A DNA stretch of 64,000 nt from Deltaproteobacteria bacterium IMCC39146 (lineage in GTDB: Bacteria > Desulfobacterota > Desulfuromonadia > Desulfuromonadales > BM103): assembly GCA_030005635.1 (NCBI GenBank), contig JARUHP010000007.1:62001-126000 (forward strand), given 5' to 3'. Below, piece by piece: positions 52,288 to 61,351 of this stretch (the stretch's first letter is position 1; each line of letters starts with the position of its first letter). The notes under the pieces are model-generated. The model saw only the letters and a program-made list of their open reading frames with translations, made no database searches and was not told the origin of the DNA. Both the position numbers and the translations under genes were made by a program.

Positions 52288-54450
52288 ATGGATTTCAACG
52301 ATATCCTCGAATTATTGCAGCAACGCGCCAATCGTCCTCTGAGCCTCAAAGAGCTCCAGGAGATGCTTGATCTAAACGCAGGGGAGCGCAAGATGCTCGG
52401 CAAGACCCTGAAAGACATGGTTCGGGACGGCTCCCTGGTGCAACTGAAAGGCGGACGGTTTGCTTTGCCGCATAAGGTTAACCTGGTCGTTGGTACGATC
52501 TCCGTGCATCGAGACGGTTATGGTTTTGTCTCCCCCGCTGATGAGAAGGCCCAGGATGTTTTTATTCCCGCTCGCCATGTTCGTCCAGCAATGCATGGCG
52601 ACATGGTGGTTGTGCGCCTGGAGCGATCTGCACGTACCGGCAAGCCCGAAGGTCGTGTAATTCGTGTTGAGAAGAGGGCCCATAGAACTCTCGTGGGTCG
52701 ATATCAGCTGGAGCATGGCGTCGGTTATGTTGCTCCTGTTGATTCCCGTCTGCAGGATGACATCCTGATCCCTCCCGGCGCCTCCGGTAGCGCTCGTCAA
52801 GGGCAGATGGTTCTGGTCGATATTGAAAACTATCCGGGTCGCTCGCGTGGTGCTGTTGGCCGCATCACTGAAGTTATTGGTGACGCTACCGATCCTGAAG
52901 TTGAGATCAAAATTGCGGCCATCCAGTTCAGCCTGCCTTATGAGTTTTCTGCTGAAGCGCTCTCTGCGGCTGGCAGAGTTCCCCTGGAGGTTTCCAACGA
53001 GGACCTTTCCGCACGCGAAGATCTGCGTCATGTGAATTTCGTGACGATTGATGGTGAAACCGCGAAAGATTTTGATGACGCGGTTGCTATTGCACTTAGC
53101 GCTGATGGTTACCGTCTCTGGGTTGCGATTGCTGATGTTGCTCATTACGTTGCCGTTGGCAGTGCGATCGACAAGGAGGCTCTTGAACGTGGCACCAGCG
53201 TCTACTTCCCCGGTGCTTGTCTGCCGATGCTTCCCGAGGCTCTGAGTAACGGCATCTGTTCTCTGAATCCACAGGTCGATCGACTGGTGATGGTTGCTGA
53301 GCTTGATTTCGATGCGAGTGGCAAGCGTGTTGGAATGCGCTTTTGTCAGGCGGTTATGCATAGCCGGGCTCGTTTGACCTACACTACGGTGGCTGCGATC
53401 CTTGTTGAGGAAGACCCGGTCGCTCGTATTCAGCATGAAGCTCTGGTTGCCGATCTTGAACTCATGCATGAGCTTGCCGAGCTGCGTATCGCCTGTCGTC
53501 ATCAGCGTGGTAGTCTGGACTTTGACCTCCCGGAAGCTCAGATCGTTCTGGACCTGCAGGGGCGTCCGGAAAATATTATCCGCACCGAACGCAACCTGGC
53601 GCATCGACTGATCGAGGAATTCATGTTAGCAGCCAATGAGGCTGTCGCTCTTTGGCTGGTGCAACAGCGGGAGCCGATGATCTTCCGGGTTCATGAGTCT
53701 CCAAGTGAAGGCAAAATGGCCGCCTTTCAGGAGTTTATTGCCTACTTCAATCAGGGGATTTCTCTACCGGTGGAAGGTGTTAAGCCGAAGCTCCTGCAGG
53801 AATTTCTTGAACGGGTGGCTGGGCAGCCGGAAGAGCAGGTTATCAATCATGTCCTGTTGCGGAGTTTGCCGCAGGCTTACTACTCAGTGAACAACCTGGG
53901 TCATTTCGGTTTGGCCGCTGACAACTACTGTCATTTTACCTCCCCCATTCGACGCTACCCCGATCTTATGGTTCATCGCGTTTTGAAGAAAAAACTGGAG
54001 AAGGCAACGTCGGCAGGACAACTGAGTGAGTTGCCTTTGGCGGAAATTGCGCAAATTGCTTCGGTTGCGGAGCGACGCGCAATGGAGGCAGAACGGGACA
54101 TTGTTAAGCTGAAAAAATGTCAATTTGTTACAGATAAAGTAGGCGAAAAGTTTTCTGGCATGGTAACCTCGGTGCACGCTTTCGGCTTCTTTGTTGAACT
54201 GTATGAAATCTACGTTGAAGGGCTGGTTCATGTCTCCAGCCTTGAAGATGATTTCTATCAGTACGAAGAGGATCGACATCGCTTGATCGGTATGAATCGT
54301 CGGCGTGAGTTCAGTATCGGTTCCACGGTTGAGGTATCTGTTCATAAGGTTGATCTTGACCGCCGTGAAATCGATTTCCGTCTGGTTGAAGAAAAACACC
54401 TGGTACGAGGAACGCGGCGCGAGGGACGCAGAAAAAGCAAACGCCAGTGA
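52288..54450 (+). CDS. rnr: Ribonuclease R
   Basis: Processive 3'-5' exoribonuclease that degrades structured RNA. 720 residues in the expected order: N-terminal winged helix (LSLKELQEMLDLNAGERKML), two cold-shock/OB domains (about 65-215), RNB catalytic domain with FVTIDGETAKDFDDAVAI (the metal-binding Asp cluster) and DNYCHFTSPIRRYPDLMVHR, an S1 domain (about 615-700; GMVTSVHAFGFFVELYEIYVEGLVHVS) and a short Lys/Arg-rich tail (RRKSKRQ). GGCGAAATG-type context precedes the ATG with no strong ribosome site. Confidence 0.96.
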   Translation: MDFNDILELLQQRANRPLSLKELQEMLDLNAGERKMLGKTLKDMVRDGSLVQLKGGRFALPHKVNLVVGTISVHRDGYGFVSPADEKAQDVFIPARHVRPAMHGDMVVVRLERSARTGKPEGRVIRVEKRAHRTLVGRYQLEHGVGYVAPVDSRLQDDILIPPGASGSARQGQMVLVDIENYPGRSRGAVGRITEVIGDATDPEVEIKIAAIQFSLPYEFSAEALSAAGRVPLEVSNEDLSAREDLRHVNFVTIDGETAKDFDDAVAIALSADGYRLWVAIADVAHYVAVGSAIDKEALERGTSVYFPGACLPMLPEALSNGICSLNPQVDRLVMVAELDFDASGKRVGMRFCQAVMHSRARLTYTTVAAILVEEDPVARIQHEALVADLELMHELAELRIACRHQRGSLDFDLPEAQIVLDLQGRPENIIRTERNLAHRLIEEFMLAANEAVALWLVQQREPMIFRVHESPSEGKMAAFQEFIAYFNQGISLPVEGVKPKLLQEFLERVAGQPEEQVINHVLLRSLPQAYYSVNNLGHFGLAADNYCHFTSPIRRYPDLMVHRVLKKKLEKATSAGQLSELPLAEIAQIASVAERRAMEAERDIVKLKKCQFVTDKVGEKFSGMVTSVHAFGFFVELYEIYVEGLVHVSSLEDDFYQYEEDRHRLIGMNRRREFSIGSTVEVSVHKVDLDRREIDFRLVEEKHLVRGTRREGRRKSKRQ

Positions 54451-54461
54451 CGTTTTGACTG

Positions 54462-54490
54462 GTGATCAGGGACTGTCCCGAATGGCGCTA
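54462..54490. repeat. REP-like GGGACTGTCCC palindrome
   Basis: ATCAGGGACTGTCCCGAATG lies directly after rnr. GGGAC-TGTCCC is a near palindrome, repeated in altered form at 54728 (GGGACTGTTCCC). Such GGGACNGTCCC elements often accompany RAYT transposases in this group, but no transposase is in the window. Confidence 0.5.
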
Positions 54491-54727
54491 GTTTTAGTAG
54501 CCTTGGCAAAAGAACCTCTACGCCTGAGCCAGCGGTTAAATCCAACATAAAGGCAATCTAGGCTTCAAGACTACCTCACGATTCCCCTGATTTAGGGGTC
54601 AAAATCTGTGTAATCTTGAGACAAAAGAGATTGTTGAGTTTTTGCGGTCAGTAAGCCCTTAGTTGGAAAGTAAAAATCTTCGTATCAGAGTGGACGTTAT
54701 GCTGAAACCTCTTAAGCTTAATGCCCT

Positions 54728-54795
54728 TTGGGACTGTTCCCTTTAAACAATAGGTGTCAGGAAGGGACAATCCCCACGCGGGGACAACCCCAATA
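54728..54795. repeat. Cluster of REP-like palindromes upstream of ribF
   Basis: Contains GGGACTGTTCCC (54730-54741), then AAGGGACAATCCCC and CGGGGACAACCCC (about 54765-54790). GGGGATTGTCCCTT-type and GGGGTTGTCCCCG-type readings on the other strand show two short hairpins with CCCCACGCGGGG at the centre. The rest of the 54491-54800 gap has a small CCCCT-GATTT-AGGGG hairpin at 54584-54598 and no supported gene. Confidence 0.55.
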
Positions 54796-54800
54796 TCGAA

Positions 54801-55790
54801 ATGCAGGTAGTAAGAGATCTCAATGAATTGACGGAAAGACCTTGCCGGACGGTTCTGACGATCGGCAATTTCGACGGTGTCCACCTTGGTCATCGAGAAA
54901 TCTTTCGGCGCGTCGTCGACAGAGCGCGCGAGTTGAAGGGGACGGCTGCTGTCGTGACCTTTGAGCCGCATCCGCTGCATATGCTTTCGCCTGAGACGGC
55001 CCCGCTACGTTTGAACACCCCTGAAGAAAAGGTTCGTCTTCTTACCGCTTCCTGTATCGATCTGCTGGTTGTCCTCAACTTTAATAAGCAACTTGCCGAA
55101 ATGTCAGCCGAAGCTTTTATTCGTGATCTGCTCGTAAACAAGTTGGGCGTCAAACACCTGATTATTGGTTATGACTACGCTTTTGGTCGCAACCGTGAGG
55201 GCAATGCGTCTTTTCTTGAGGAGAAGAGCCGGGAGTATGGCTTTACGCTGGAAGTTCTGGAGCCGGTTCAGCTCTCTCAGCAGGTGCATAGCTCTACGGC
55301 CATCCGGGAAATTCTCAAGGATGGCAGGGTTGCCGACGCGGTTAAGGTCCTCGGTCGTAACTATACTCTCGATGGTGTGGTTGTTCATGGTGACGGGCGG
55401 GGGCGTAAACTCGGCTTCCCGACCGCAAACCTCTCCACAGAAAAAGAGCTACTGCCTAGCGACGGCGTCTATGTCGTCAAGGTAAAGTGGTGTGATCGTT
55501 ATTACGATGGTGTTATCAATATCGGCCATCGACCAACTTTTTCCGGAGATAAAACTACTTTGGAGATTCATCTCCTCGATTTTCAGGGTGATCTTTATGC
55601 GGAACGATTGAGGATTTACTTTGTTGATCGCTTGCGCGGCGAGCAGAAGTTTGCCTCGGTTGAGGCTTTGCAGGAAGCGGTCCTCATGGATATCGACCGG
55701 GCCCGTGGAAAATTGGCAAACGCACAGGTTGTTGAATATCGAGAATACCTCGATTGTGGTGATAACTTCAGGCCCAATGGAGTGCAGTGA
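54801..55790 (+). CDS. ribF: Bifunctional riboflavin kinase/FAD synthetase
   Basis: Makes FMN and FAD from riboflavin and ATP. 329 residues: N-terminal nucleotidyltransferase (TIGNFDGVHLGHREIF, with the GxxHxGH-like motif; DYAFGRNREGN; STAIREILKDG) and C-terminal flavokinase (GRGRKLGFPTANLS, YDGVINIGHRPTF, with GxPTAN motif). No ribosome site is obvious. The stop lies one base before the aroE start. Confidence 0.96.
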   Translation: MQVVRDLNELTERPCRTVLTIGNFDGVHLGHREIFRRVVDRARELKGTAAVVTFEPHPLHMLSPETAPLRLNTPEEKVRLLTASCIDLLVVLNFNKQLAEMSAEAFIRDLLVNKLGVKHLIIGYDYAFGRNREGNASFLEEKSREYGFTLEVLEPVQLSQQVHSSTAIREILKDGRVADAVKVLGRNYTLDGVVVHGDGRGRKLGFPTANLSTEKELLPSDGVYVVKVKWCDRYYDGVINIGHRPTFSGDKTTLEIHLLDFQGDLYAERLRIYFVDRLRGEQKFASVEALQEAVLMDIDRARGKLANAQVVEYREYLDCGDNFRPNGVQ

Positions 55791-55791
55791 T

Positions 55792-56652
55792 ATGCAGGTG
55801 AGCGGCAAGACAGTTGTGGTTGGTATCTTTGGTGATCCGGTAGCACATTCCCTTTCACCACGTATGCAGAACGCCGCGATTCAGGCCAGTGGCCTGGACG
55901 CGGTTTACGTGCCATTTCACGTCACCGCGGCACAGTTATGTGACGCTGTTAAATCGATTCGTGCCATGTCGATTCGGGGGGTCAACCTGACCATCCCGCA
56001 CAAAGAAGCATCCTGCGACCTGGTCGATGAACTTGACGCCTCTGCGCAAATGATCGGTGCGATCAACACGATCGTTAACGATAACGGCCGCCTCAAGGGC
56101 TACAATACCGATAGCCTTGGTCTGTTGAAGGCGCTGAAACAGGAACTCGGCTGCGATGTTGCTGGTAAGAGGGTTCTGTTGCTTGGGGCCGGAGGCGCAT
56201 GTCGTGCTGCGTTGGTTGCCCTCTGTCAGGCAAAGGTTGCCTGGGTCGGGATTGCCAATAGAACCCGTAATCGGTCGCAACAGCTGATCGAAGAATTCTC
56301 TGCAAAGTTTTCAGGCACGGCTTTTGCTGAGTATGAACTGGGCTCATCCTTGTTGAGCTCATGTTACGAACCGGTTGATTTGCTGGTTAACACAACCTCG
56401 GTCGGCCTCAAGGGCGAAGACTTCGGCTTTCTGGTTGTAGATTGTCTCAAGCCCGGTGGCGCTGTGTTTGACATGGTCTATACTCCTGAACCGACGATGT
56501 TGCTTAATCAGGCGAGGAAGCGCGGCCTGGCCACTGCCGATGGTTTGGGGATGCTCGCAGCACAGGGTGAGGCCGCATTTGCTCTCTGGTTTGGTCAATC
56601 TCCTGAGCCGCTTGTCATGCGCCGGGCACTGAATCTGTCGGATGAAATTTGA
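55792..56652 (+). CDS. aroE: Shikimate dehydrogenase
   Basis: NADPH-dependent reduction of 3-dehydroshikimate in aromatic amino acid synthesis. 286 residues starting at the ATG at 55792, which follows the ribF stop with GGAG about nine bases ahead; the frame is open further up inside ribF but that text is not AroE-like. Motifs: VFGDPVAHSLSP-like GIFGDPVAHSLSPRMQNAA, GVNLTIPHKEA (catalytic Lys), GYNTDSLGL, the NADP-binding GAGGACRAALVAL and NTTSVGL. Confidence 0.96.
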   Translation: MQVSGKTVVVGIFGDPVAHSLSPRMQNAAIQASGLDAVYVPFHVTAAQLCDAVKSIRAMSIRGVNLTIPHKEASCDLVDELDASAQMIGAINTIVNDNGRLKGYNTDSLGLLKALKQELGCDVAGKRVLLLGAGGACRAALVALCQAKVAWVGIANRTRNRSQQLIEEFSAKFSGTAFAEYELGSSLLSSCYEPVDLLVNTTSVGLKGEDFGFLVVDCLKPGGAVFDMVYTPEPTMLLNQARKRGLATADGLGMLAAQGEAAFALWFGQSPEPLVMRRALNLSDEI

Positions 56653-56685
56653 GTTTTGATTCCAGCGGGTTACATGGTATCACGC

Positions 56686-56715
56686 TTGACAGGTCTCTTG
56701 CGCATTCGTTAGAAT
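56686..56715 (+). promoter_or_regulatory. Sigma70-type promoter of pilB
   Basis: TTGACA (56686-56691) and TAGAAT (56710-56715) with an 18-base spacer. The start would be near 56722, leaving a leader of about 128 bases before the pilB ATG. Confidence 0.75.
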
Positions 56716-56737
56716 GCCAAGATTGATTTTATTCTGA

Positions 56738-56827
56738 GGCTGTCTGGTTTGACAGCCAGTATCGAGGGATGGGGTGCCGGTGTCAGATAACGGGTAAAGT
56801 TATAGCCCTTTATCGGACCCGACAGGC
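56738..56827 (+). promoter_or_regulatory. Structured leader RNA of pilB
   Basis: Two hairpins fill the leader. The first pairs GGCTGTC (56738-56744) with GACAGCC (56751-56757). The second is long: GCC (56776-56778), TGTC (56781-56784), GATAA (56786-56790) and GGG (56792-56794) pair in order with CCC (56806-56808), TTATC (56110+700, i.e. 56810-56814), GACA (56821-56824) and GGC (56825-56827). It ends five bases before the GGGGGAAG ribosome site. It does not match the c-di-GMP GEMM consensus, so an RNA thermometer-like, protein-binding or unknown regulatory fold is possible. Confidence 0.5.
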
Positions 56828-56849
56828 TTCCGGGGGAAGATGATTTTTT

Positions 56850-58550
56850 ATGGCTGCTAATCGTCTCGGCGAACTGCTGGTTCGCAACAAATTGATTGAC
56901 GAGCAACAACTTGCCAAGGCTCTTGAAGAACAGAAAGCCTCTGGTGGCCGTCTTGGTGCCAGCATGGTTAAACTTGGTTTTCTGAAAGAGGAAGACCTCG
57001 CGGCTTTTCTGTCACGTCAATATGGCGTCCCATCGATTAACCTCAGCGAGTTTGAAATCGATGAAAGCGTCATCAAGTTAGTTCCTGCAGAGGTCGTGCA
57101 GAAGTATCAACTGATTCCGGTCAACCGCGCAGGCTCGACGCTGATCGTTGCAATGGCCGACCCTTCCAATATCTTCGCCATCGACGACCTCAAGTTCATG
57201 ACCGGCTATAACGTCGAAGTCGTTGTCTCTGCCGAAAACAGCATCAAGACTGCTATCGATAAATATTACGACCAGAGCGCGTCTTTTGACGATGTTATGG
57301 GCGATCTCGATGATATTGATCTTGAGGTTGTTGACGACGATGATGAAATAGATACCAGCGAGCTTGAAAGATCCACTGAGGATGCTCCGGTTGTCAAGCT
57401 TGTCAACCTGATCCTCACCGATGCGATCAAAAAGGGCGCCTCTGATATTCACGTCGAGCCCTACGAAAAATCCTTCCGGGTTCGTTACCGCATCGACGGT
57501 GTTCTTCACGAAGTCATGAAGCCACCTTTGAAGCTCAAGAATGCTTTGACCTCACGTATAAAGATCATGTCGGAGATGGATATCTCTGAGCGGCGTTTGC
57601 CGCAGGACGGTCGTATCAAGATCAAACTTCCCGGCGGCAAAGACATGGACTACCGTGTTAGCTGCCTGCCGACCCTGTTTGGCGAAAAGATCGTTTTGCG
57701 TCTGCTTGATAAGTCGAACCTGCAGCTCGACATGACCAAGCTCGGTTACGAAGAGCAGTCGCTGAAATGGTTCAAGGAACAAATCCACAAGCCCTTCGGT
57801 ATGGTTCTGGTTACAGGGCCAACCGGTTCCGGTAAAACAGTTTCCCTCTATTCCGCCCTGGGTGAATTGAATACGCCCACGGAAAACATCTCAACCGCTG
57901 AAGACCCTGTGGAATTCAACTTCGCCGGCATCAACCAGTGCCAGATGCACGAGGAGATTGGTCTAAACTTCGCGGCTGCACTGCGTTCCTTTTTGCGTCA
58001 GGACCCGGATATCATCATGATCGGTGAGATCCGTGACTTTGAGACAGCTGAGATCGGGGTAAAGGCTGCATTGACCGGTCACCTGGTGCTCTCGACGCTG
58101 CACACCAATGACTGCCCGAGTACCGTCAACCGTCTGCTCAATATGGGTATCGAGCCCTTCCTGGTGGCTTCCGCGGTTAACCTGATTACCGGGCAGCGCC
58201 TCGGTCGTCGCCTTTGTAAGGAGTGTCAGGTCCCGGAAGATATCCCCAAAGAAACCCTTCTCCAAGCAGGCGTCACAGAAGACAAGATCGACACCTTCCA
58301 AAGCTTCAAGGGGGAGGGTTGCGCAAAATGTAATGACACCGGTTACAAGGGCCGGGTTGGCTTCTACCAGGTCATGCCGATGTTCGAGGAGTTGCGCGAG
58401 CTGATTCTGGCCGGAGCCAACACTGCTGAGCTGAAGCGGGAGTCGATGAGGCTTGGAGTCAAGACCATGCGTCAGGCCGCTCTAACGAAGATGGACGAGA
58501 GAATTACCTCGTTTGAAGAAACCCTGCGTTGTACGATTGCAGACGATTAA
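56850..58550 (+). CDS. pilB: Type IV pilus extension ATPase PilB
   Basis: Hexameric cytoplasmic ATPase that powers pilin polymerisation. 566 residues: N-terminal MshEN/T2SSE-N domain (NRLGELLVRNKLIDEQQLAKAL), Asp/Glu-rich linker (about 148-175), ATPase core with ASDIHVEPYEKSFRVRYRIDG, Walker A GPTGSGKTVSLY, Asp box EDPVEF, Walker B IIMIGEIRD, His box STLHTND, and the zinc tetracysteine CKEC..CAKC near the C-terminus. First gene of the pilBTCSR block; GGGGGAAG precedes the ATG. Confidence 0.97.
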   Translation: MAANRLGELLVRNKLIDEQQLAKALEEQKASGGRLGASMVKLGFLKEEDLAAFLSRQYGVPSINLSEFEIDESVIKLVPAEVVQKYQLIPVNRAGSTLIVAMADPSNIFAIDDLKFMTGYNVEVVVSAENSIKTAIDKYYDQSASFDDVMGDLDDIDLEVVDDDDEIDTSELERSTEDAPVVKLVNLILTDAIKKGASDIHVEPYEKSFRVRYRIDGVLHEVMKPPLKLKNALTSRIKIMSEMDISERRLPQDGRIKIKLPGGKDMDYRVSCLPTLFGEKIVLRLLDKSNLQLDMTKLGYEEQSLKWFKEQIHKPFGMVLVTGPTGSGKTVSLYSALGELNTPTENISTAEDPVEFNFAGINQCQMHEEIGLNFAAALRSFLRQDPDIIMIGEIRDFETAEIGVKAALTGHLVLSTLHTNDCPSTVNRLLNMGIEPFLVASAVNLITGQRLGRRLCKECQVPEDIPKETLLQAGVTEDKIDTFQSFKGEGCAKCNDTGYKGRVGFYQVMPMFEELRELILAGANTAELKRESMRLGVKTMRQAALTKMDERITSFEETLRCTIADD

Positions 58551-58670
58551 TCTCCATTGGCGCGTGTCGGGTTGCGCTCGGCGAGAAAAACTGGCTGAAG
58601 ATAAGGTGAGAACTTCACCTCACTGATTCGGTAGAATATTTCAAGCACGGGGATAACCCCCAAAGATATC

Positions 58671-58700
58671 CGCGCCACGCGTAACACGCTACGCGCCACA
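58671..58700 (-). repeat. GC-rich GTGGCGCG repeat upstream of pilT (inverted copy)
   Basis: CGCGCCACGCGTAACACGCT continuing ACGCGCCAC; its reverse complement reads like the repeat at 59852-59879. It lies in the 166-base gap between pilB and pilT, 17 bases before the pilT ATG. Confidence 0.65.
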
Positions 58701-58716
58701 CTGTCCCAGGTGAATT

Positions 58717-59835
58717 ATGTCAGACTTTTCGATTCAACAAATGCTTAAGACGATGGTGGAGCATGGAGCGTCTGATCTTCATATCACCACGGGAACTCCT
58801 CCGCAGATTCGTGTTAATGGCAAGATGACGCCGATGAAGATGCGCTCCCTGCTGCCTGCTGACACCAAGAACATCTGTTACAGCATTCTCACCGAAACCC
58901 AGAAACGACAATTTGAGGAGATCAACGAGCTCGACTTCTCCTTTGGCGTTAAGGGGTTGGCTCGTTTTCGTGGCAATATTTTCGTGCAACGTGGCGCCCT
59001 CGCAGGTGTTTTTCGTCTCATCCCTTATAAATTCCTTTCTTTTGATGAACTCGGCTTGCCGCAGGTCATCCGAACGATCTCGAACAAATCGAATGGCCTG
59101 ATCTTGGTTACCGGGCCCACCGGTTCCGGTAAGTCCACCACCCTGGCCTCGATGATCGACAGGATCAATTCAGAACGTGAAGAACATATCGTCACGATTG
59201 AAGACCCGATTGAGTATCTGCACCCGCACAAAAAATGTGTCGTCAATCAAAGAGAAGTCGGCTCAGATACCCTCTCGTTTAAAAATGCACTGAAGTACAT
59301 CCTTCGTCAGGACCCAGACATCGTCCTGCTTGGCGAGTTGCGTGACCTGGAAACGATCGAAGCCGCACTGACAATCGCAGAGACCGGTCATCTTTGTTTT
59401 GCCACGTTGCATACCAATGGTGCGGTCCAGACGATCAACCGTATTGTTGATGTTTTCCCCACAAATCAACAGCAACAGGTACGCACCCAGCTCGCTTTTG
59501 TTTTGGAAGGTGTTCTTTCGCAAACGCTGATACCGCGTGCCGATGGTAAGGGCAGGGCACTGGCTCTGGAGATTATGGTGCCGAACACAGCAATTCGTGC
59601 CCTTATTCGCGATGACAAGGTTCACCAACTTTATTCACAAATGCAGATGGGCCAGGAAAAATACGGCATGCAGACCATGAACCAGTGTCTCTTCTCCCTG
59701 ATTCACAGTAAGAAGATTTCCGTCGCTGACGCCATGGCCCGCTCATCGGATATTGAGGAACTCAAGGAGATGTTGGCCAATCCTAACGCGGCGCTTAAGC
59801 GTGGAGTTAAGTCGGGCTCTGGTGCGAAAAGGTAG
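58717..59835 (+). CDS. pilT: Type IV pilus retraction ATPase PilT
   Basis: Drives pilus depolymerisation and twitching. 372 residues: PAS-like N-terminal domain with GASDLHITTGTPP, Walker A GPTGSGKSTTLA, Asp box EDPIEY, Walker B DIVLLGELRD, His box ATLHTNG, and the PilT signature near the C-terminus, here AIRALIRDDKVHQ (usually AIRNLIREGK). Length is normal. It is flanked on both sides by the same GC-rich repeat type. Confidence 0.97.
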   Translation: MSDFSIQQMLKTMVEHGASDLHITTGTPPQIRVNGKMTPMKMRSLLPADTKNICYSILTETQKRQFEEINELDFSFGVKGLARFRGNIFVQRGALAGVFRLIPYKFLSFDELGLPQVIRTISNKSNGLILVTGPTGSGKSTTLASMIDRINSEREEHIVTIEDPIEYLHPHKKCVVNQREVGSDTLSFKNALKYILRQDPDIVLLGELRDLETIEAALTIAETGHLCFATLHTNGAVQTINRIVDVFPTNQQQQVRTQLAFVLEGVLSQTLIPRADGKGRALALEIMVPNTAIRALIRDDKVHQLYSQMQMGQEKYGMQTMNQCLFSLIHSKKISVADAMARSSDIEELKEMLANPNAALKRGVKSGSGAKR

Positions 59836-59851
59836 AGACGGGTTCGTTAGT

Positions 59852-59984
59852 AGTGCGTGGCGTGTAGTGCGTGGCGCGGAAAAGCTTTAAAGCAATTGCC
59901 TCTAGGCTGTCACCTGATACCGGGGCTTTAATTAAGTTGTAATTCACTGTATATGAATGTTCGCGCCGCGCGCCGCGCGTCACG
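59852..59984. repeat. GC-rich inverted repeat pair downstream of pilT
   Basis: AGTGCGTGGCGTGTAGTGCG plus TGGCGCGG (59852-59879) and, about 80 bases on, CGCGCCGCGCGCCGCGCGTC plus ACG (59962-59984) are opposite in orientation and could bound a small mobile-type element of about 133 bp. The 76 bases between are AT-richer and without a frame. It fills the gap to pilC. Confidence 0.6.
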
Positions 59985-60003
59985 TTAAACAGCGAGGTTG
60001 ATC

Positions 60004-61212
60004 ATGGGTAAGTTTTCTTGGGAAGGTACGACAAAGTCCGGTCAATCCATGAAAGGGGATATGGAAGCCCCCAATCAAGGAGCCGTTGAGGCGCAACTTC
60101 GGCGTCAAGGGATATCTCCTGGGAAAATAAAGGAGCGTGGCAAGGGCCTTGATATAGAAATCAAGATGTTCGCGCCGAAGGTCACCACAAAAGACATCGT
60201 CATCTTTACGCGTCAATTTGCGACAATGATCGACGCGGGCTTGCCATTGGTTCAATGCCTGGATATTTTGAGCAAGCAGCAGGATAATGCCACCTTTAAA
60301 AAGATCCTGACGCAAGTTAAGGAAGACGTAGAGTCTGGTTCTACCTTTGCAGATGCGTTAAAAAAACATCCCAATGCCTTCGATACACTTTATGTCAATC
60401 TTGTCGCCGCAGGTGAAATCGGTGGTATCCTCGATACGATCCTTAATCGCTTGGCCGCCTACATAGAAAAAGCGATGAAGTTGAAGAAGCAGGTTAAGAG
60501 TGCTATGACCTATCCGATGACGATTGTCGGTATCGCTGTACTTGTTATTGCCGTTATCCTGGTTTTTGTTATCCCACAATTTCAGTCGATGTTTGAATCT
60601 TTTGGAAGTCAGTTGCCGCTGCCGACCAGGATTGTTATCTGGATTAGCGACGCTATCCAGAAGTACATCTTTCTTATCATCGGTGGATCTTATGCGATTC
60701 TGTGGATACTTAAAAGGATCTACAAAACACCTAAGGGGTGTCTTTTCTTTGATGCCCTTTTCCTTAAACTCCCGGTTATGGGGGTTCTTGTCCGTAAGGT
60801 TGCTGTCGCTAAATTCACCAGAACTCTGGGTACCATGATCTCCAGTGGCGTACCGATTCTGGATGGCCTGGATATTGTCGCCAAAACGGCGGGTAATAAG
60901 ATTGTCGAGAATGCCATTTATAAGGTGGCGCAGAGCATCAGTGAGGGGAAAACGATTGCCGAGCCATTGGAACAGTCTGGTGTTTTTCCGCCCATGGTCT
61001 GTCAAATGATTGCTATCGGTGAACAGTCTGGTTCAATTGATACTATGCTCAATAAAATCGCTGACTTTTATGATGATGAAGTCGATGATGCAGTCGGTAA
61101 TCTGACAGCGATGATGGAGCCCCTGCTGATGGTTTTCCTCGGCACTGCTGTTGGTGGCCTGGTTATCGCCATGTATCTGCCTATTTTTGCAATGGGCGAT
61201 GCAATCGGCTAA
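60004..61212 (+). CDS. pilC: Type IV pilus inner membrane platform protein PilC
   Basis: 402 residues, polytopic platform that couples the PilB/PilT motors to pilin. Short N-terminal MGKFSWEGTTKSGQSMKGDM, then two GSPII_F domains, each starting with a motif like FTRQFATMIDAGLPLVQCLD and FTRTLGTMISSGVPILDGLD, with three membrane helices in all (about 165-195, 215-240, 370-395). The ATG at 60004 has GAGG ahead; a TTG six bases earlier is unlikely. Confidence 0.96.
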   Translation: MGKFSWEGTTKSGQSMKGDMEAPNQGAVEAQLRRQGISPGKIKERGKGLDIEIKMFAPKVTTKDIVIFTRQFATMIDAGLPLVQCLDILSKQQDNATFKKILTQVKEDVESGSTFADALKKHPNAFDTLYVNLVAAGEIGGILDTILNRLAAYIEKAMKLKKQVKSAMTYPMTIVGIAVLVIAVILVFVIPQFQSMFESFGSQLPLPTRIVIWISDAIQKYIFLIIGGSYAILWILKRIYKTPKGCLFFDALFLKLPVMGVLVRKVAVAKFTRTLGTMISSGVPILDGLDIVAKTAGNKIVENAIYKVAQSISEGKTIAEPLEQSGVFPPMVCQMIAIGEQSGSIDTMLNKIADFYDDEVDDAVGNLTAMMEPLLMVFLGTAVGGLVIAMYLPIFAMGDAIG

Positions 61213-61290
61213 ATTTAACTTTTTGTTGTAGCCTGAACCCATCACACTAACGGCAAAGAACGCTTGGCATTAAGCTGCCTGAGTCTCTCA

Positions 61291-61326
61291 AAATCACCGC
61301 TGCACCCATTGGGTCAGCGGTGATTT
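61291..61326. terminator. Hairpin after pilC
   Basis: A 12-base perfect stem, AAATCACCGCTG (61291-61302) with CAGCGGTGATTT (61315-61326), plus an inner ACCCA/TGGGT pair around a single T. No long T run follows on the plus strand (GATAAATA), so it may be a weak or Rho-assisted terminator or an mRNA-stabilising hairpin. Confidence 0.6.
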
Positions 61327-61351
61327 GATAAATACTCAAAAAAGCCAAACG

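Noticed and set aside
54648-54980. 110-codon minus-strand frame upstream of ribF
   Set aside because: It overlaps REP-like palindromes and the ribF start region, has no ribosome site, and shows no protein-like conservation signal.
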